Positions 31,348-32,772 of a stretch of DNA of 32,772 nt are shown here, one piece after another. The notes under the pieces are model-generated. The model saw only the letters and a list, made by a program, of their open reading frames with translations. It was not told where the DNA came from and searched no databases. Origin of the DNA: Candidatus Marsarchaeota G2 archaeon ECH_B_1 (GTDB lineage Archaea > Thermoproteota > Thermoprotei_A > Marsarchaeales > Marsarchaeaceae). The stretch is taken from assembly GCA_003019535.1 (NCBI GenBank), contig NEXG01000003.1, positions 87,480 to 120,251 on the forward strand, in the 5' to 3' direction. The first letter of the stretch is position 1; the number at the start of each line of letters is the position of its first letter. The position numbers and the translations under genes were made by a program.

Positions 31348-32484
31348 ATGCCTTCATTTAAAACCAGCATAGCCTACATATACTCGCTATCTGGCTCAGA
31401 CATCTTTAGGGGTATACTCTTTCCGATATATGCGAGCAGGCTAGGCTTCACCGACCTACAAATCGGCATCATACTAACACTCTTCACCATCGTGACATTG
31501 GTAGCATACTATCCAGCGTCTCTTTTAACGGAGAAGTTCGGCGCCAAGCTTTCACTGTATGTATCCCAGATAAGCTACTTCATCTCGCTGGGGATAATTT
31601 TCTATACTACAAGTCTCTTCGGGTTATTCTTGGCTTATGTTATGCTTGGCGTAGCGCAGGCCTTCTTGGTTCAGCGTAACACGATAATAGTTGCGAACGC
31701 AAAAGGTAAGGAAGAGCTGAACACACTCTACTCCTCGGTGAATGGGTCATCACTTCTGGGTAGGCTTTTAGGCTCGCTGGGCGTAGCCCTACTGTATTTT
31801 GATCCAGCCATTACCTATTTTAGGTTGAGCTTCCTCCTACTCGGTGCGCTCTGGCTCACCCCCATCCCAATAATACATGGTTTGAATGACACTAAGAAGG
31901 CTCAGAAGCTAACCCTATCACCCCAACGGAACGTGTTGGTGTACAGTGTGGTCGCACTGTTCACCGGATTCGGCGAGAACATCATAGTGACCCTCCTACA
32001 ACTCTACTATAACAATCTAGGCGTGAATCTATTGGGTATTAGCCTGATATATGTTGGGACATCCGCTGTGGGATATGCTGGAACCTACCTGGCTGGGAGG
32101 ATGAGTGGTAGGATTGTGTTTGGCTACTTGGCCTCCACACTAGTCTACGCGCTCACGGCCCCACTGATAGGCTTGCCACTTATCTACAGTGTTATAGCGG
32201 TCACGGCCTATAGCTTTGTTCGGTTCACACGTAATGTGTTTGGCTCAGTGATGAGGGGTGAGATACTGAAGTCTATGAACCAGGTTGAAAAGGGTTATGG
32301 CACGTCATCTATCACATCTACACTGGGCGACTCCGCGGGAACCTTCCTCCAAGGCTACCTATTCAACGTGGGAGAATATGACTTCCCATTCATAATAGGC
32401 GCGGCCTCAATGGTAGGTGGAAGCCTGCTACACTACTATTTTTATAGAAAATACGTTGAGGTAAGCAAAAAAGCAACGTCTTAA
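31348..32484 (+). CDS. MFS transporter, unknown substrate
   Basis: 378 residues and about twelve hydrophobic helices. The helix 2-3 loop reads L-T-E-K-F-G-A-K-L, a weak form of the MFS motif. F-R-G-I-L-F-P-I-Y-A-S-R-L-G-F-T-D-L-Q-I-G-I in helix 1 and its following loop is typical of drug/proton-antiporter-like MFS proteins of archaea. ATG 31348 is preceded by AGGGTG at six bases; GTG 31339 adds three residues. The TATA-like box at 31284-31292 gives a leader of about 30 bases. It is not closely similar to the MFS protein at 15834. Confidence 0.88.
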   Translation: MPSFKTSIAYIYSLSGSDIFRGILFPIYASRLGFTDLQIGIILTLFTIVTLVAYYPASLLTEKFGAKLSLYVSQISYFISLGIIFYTTSLFGLFLAYVMLGVAQAFLVQRNTIIVANAKGKEELNTLYSSVNGSSLLGRLLGSLGVALLYFDPAITYFRLSFLLLGALWLTPIPIIHGLNDTKKAQKLTLSPQRNVLVYSVVALFTGFGENIIVTLLQLYYNNLGVNLLGISLIYVGTSAVGYAGTYLAGRMSGRIVFGYLASTLVYALTAPLIGLPLIYSVIAVTAYSFVRFTRNVFGSVMRGEILKSMNQVEKGYGTSSITSTLGDSAGTFLQGYLFNVGEYDFPFIIGAASMVGGSLLHYYFYRKYVEVSKKATS

Positions 32485-32511
32485 TCGAGACTCGAATCCT
32501 CTGAAAAAGCT

Positions 32512-32772
<261 letters not shown>

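Overview
This window looks like the chromosome of a thermophilic archaeon, probably from the TACK/Thermoproteota side (Nitrososphaeria or 'Aigarchaeota'-like; inferred from gene content, no database search was possible). The archaeal markers are a DNA primase large subunit with four iron-sulfur cysteines, a short XPF nuclease without a helicase domain, a FAU-1 type ribonuclease, a helix-turn-helix/TRASH copper regulator, a standalone ACT protein beside homoserine dehydrogenase, and a tRNA-Met preceded by a TATA box. Many genes start with GTG or TTG. Many have a TATA-like box about 25 bases before the start codon, which suggests widespread leaderless transcription. Shine-Dalgarno sites appear mainly inside operons.

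Layout. 1-2219: TldD-like peptidase N-terminus (cut by the window edge), elongator tRNA-Met, priL. 2501-5631: a secretion/membrane block with a putative glutamic (G1, eqolisin-like) endopeptidase, a small membrane protein, a winged-helix regulator with two C-terminal membrane segments, and a membrane-anchored helical-repeat protein whose C-terminus is cut off by a frameshift in a G run. 5752-9318: Nudix hydrolase, then a MoxR/ChlI-like AAA+ ATPase overlapping a VWA-domain partner. 9315-12833: heterodimeric ABC exporter pair on the minus strand. 12834-13662: a gene-poor stretch with one doubtful small gene and a compact cluster of hairpins and inverted repeats. 13663-15611: SCP2-like protein, homoserine dehydrogenase, ACT protein. 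15834-20181: MFS transporter, HIT protein, site-2 protease, two small proteins, SRPBCC protein. 20252-23169: FAU-1 ribonuclease and a KaiC/GvpD-like ATPase split in two by one in-frame TAG. 23497-26790: Clp-fold membrane proteinase, aminotransferase, XPF nuclease. 26838-29896: copper module of P-type ATPase, 53-residue YHS protein and divergent TRASH regulator. 29902-32772: two uncharacterised proteins, a second MFS transporter and the C-terminus of a proline iminopeptidase-like hydrolase.

The most unusual signal that is not a gene is a family of roughly 60-bp intergenic elements present three times (15720-15782 +, 21616-21673 +, 30935-30998 -). They share a 21-base core with 15 invariant positions and an upstream TTAGGG block at constant spacing. 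Two copies have clear inverted ends. Two copies sit in the same orientation about 25 bp upstream of a TATA box. Other points of note are the structured island at 13390-13543, the G1-like peptidase with its membrane-bound regulator, the amber-split ATPase, and the frameshifted surface protein.
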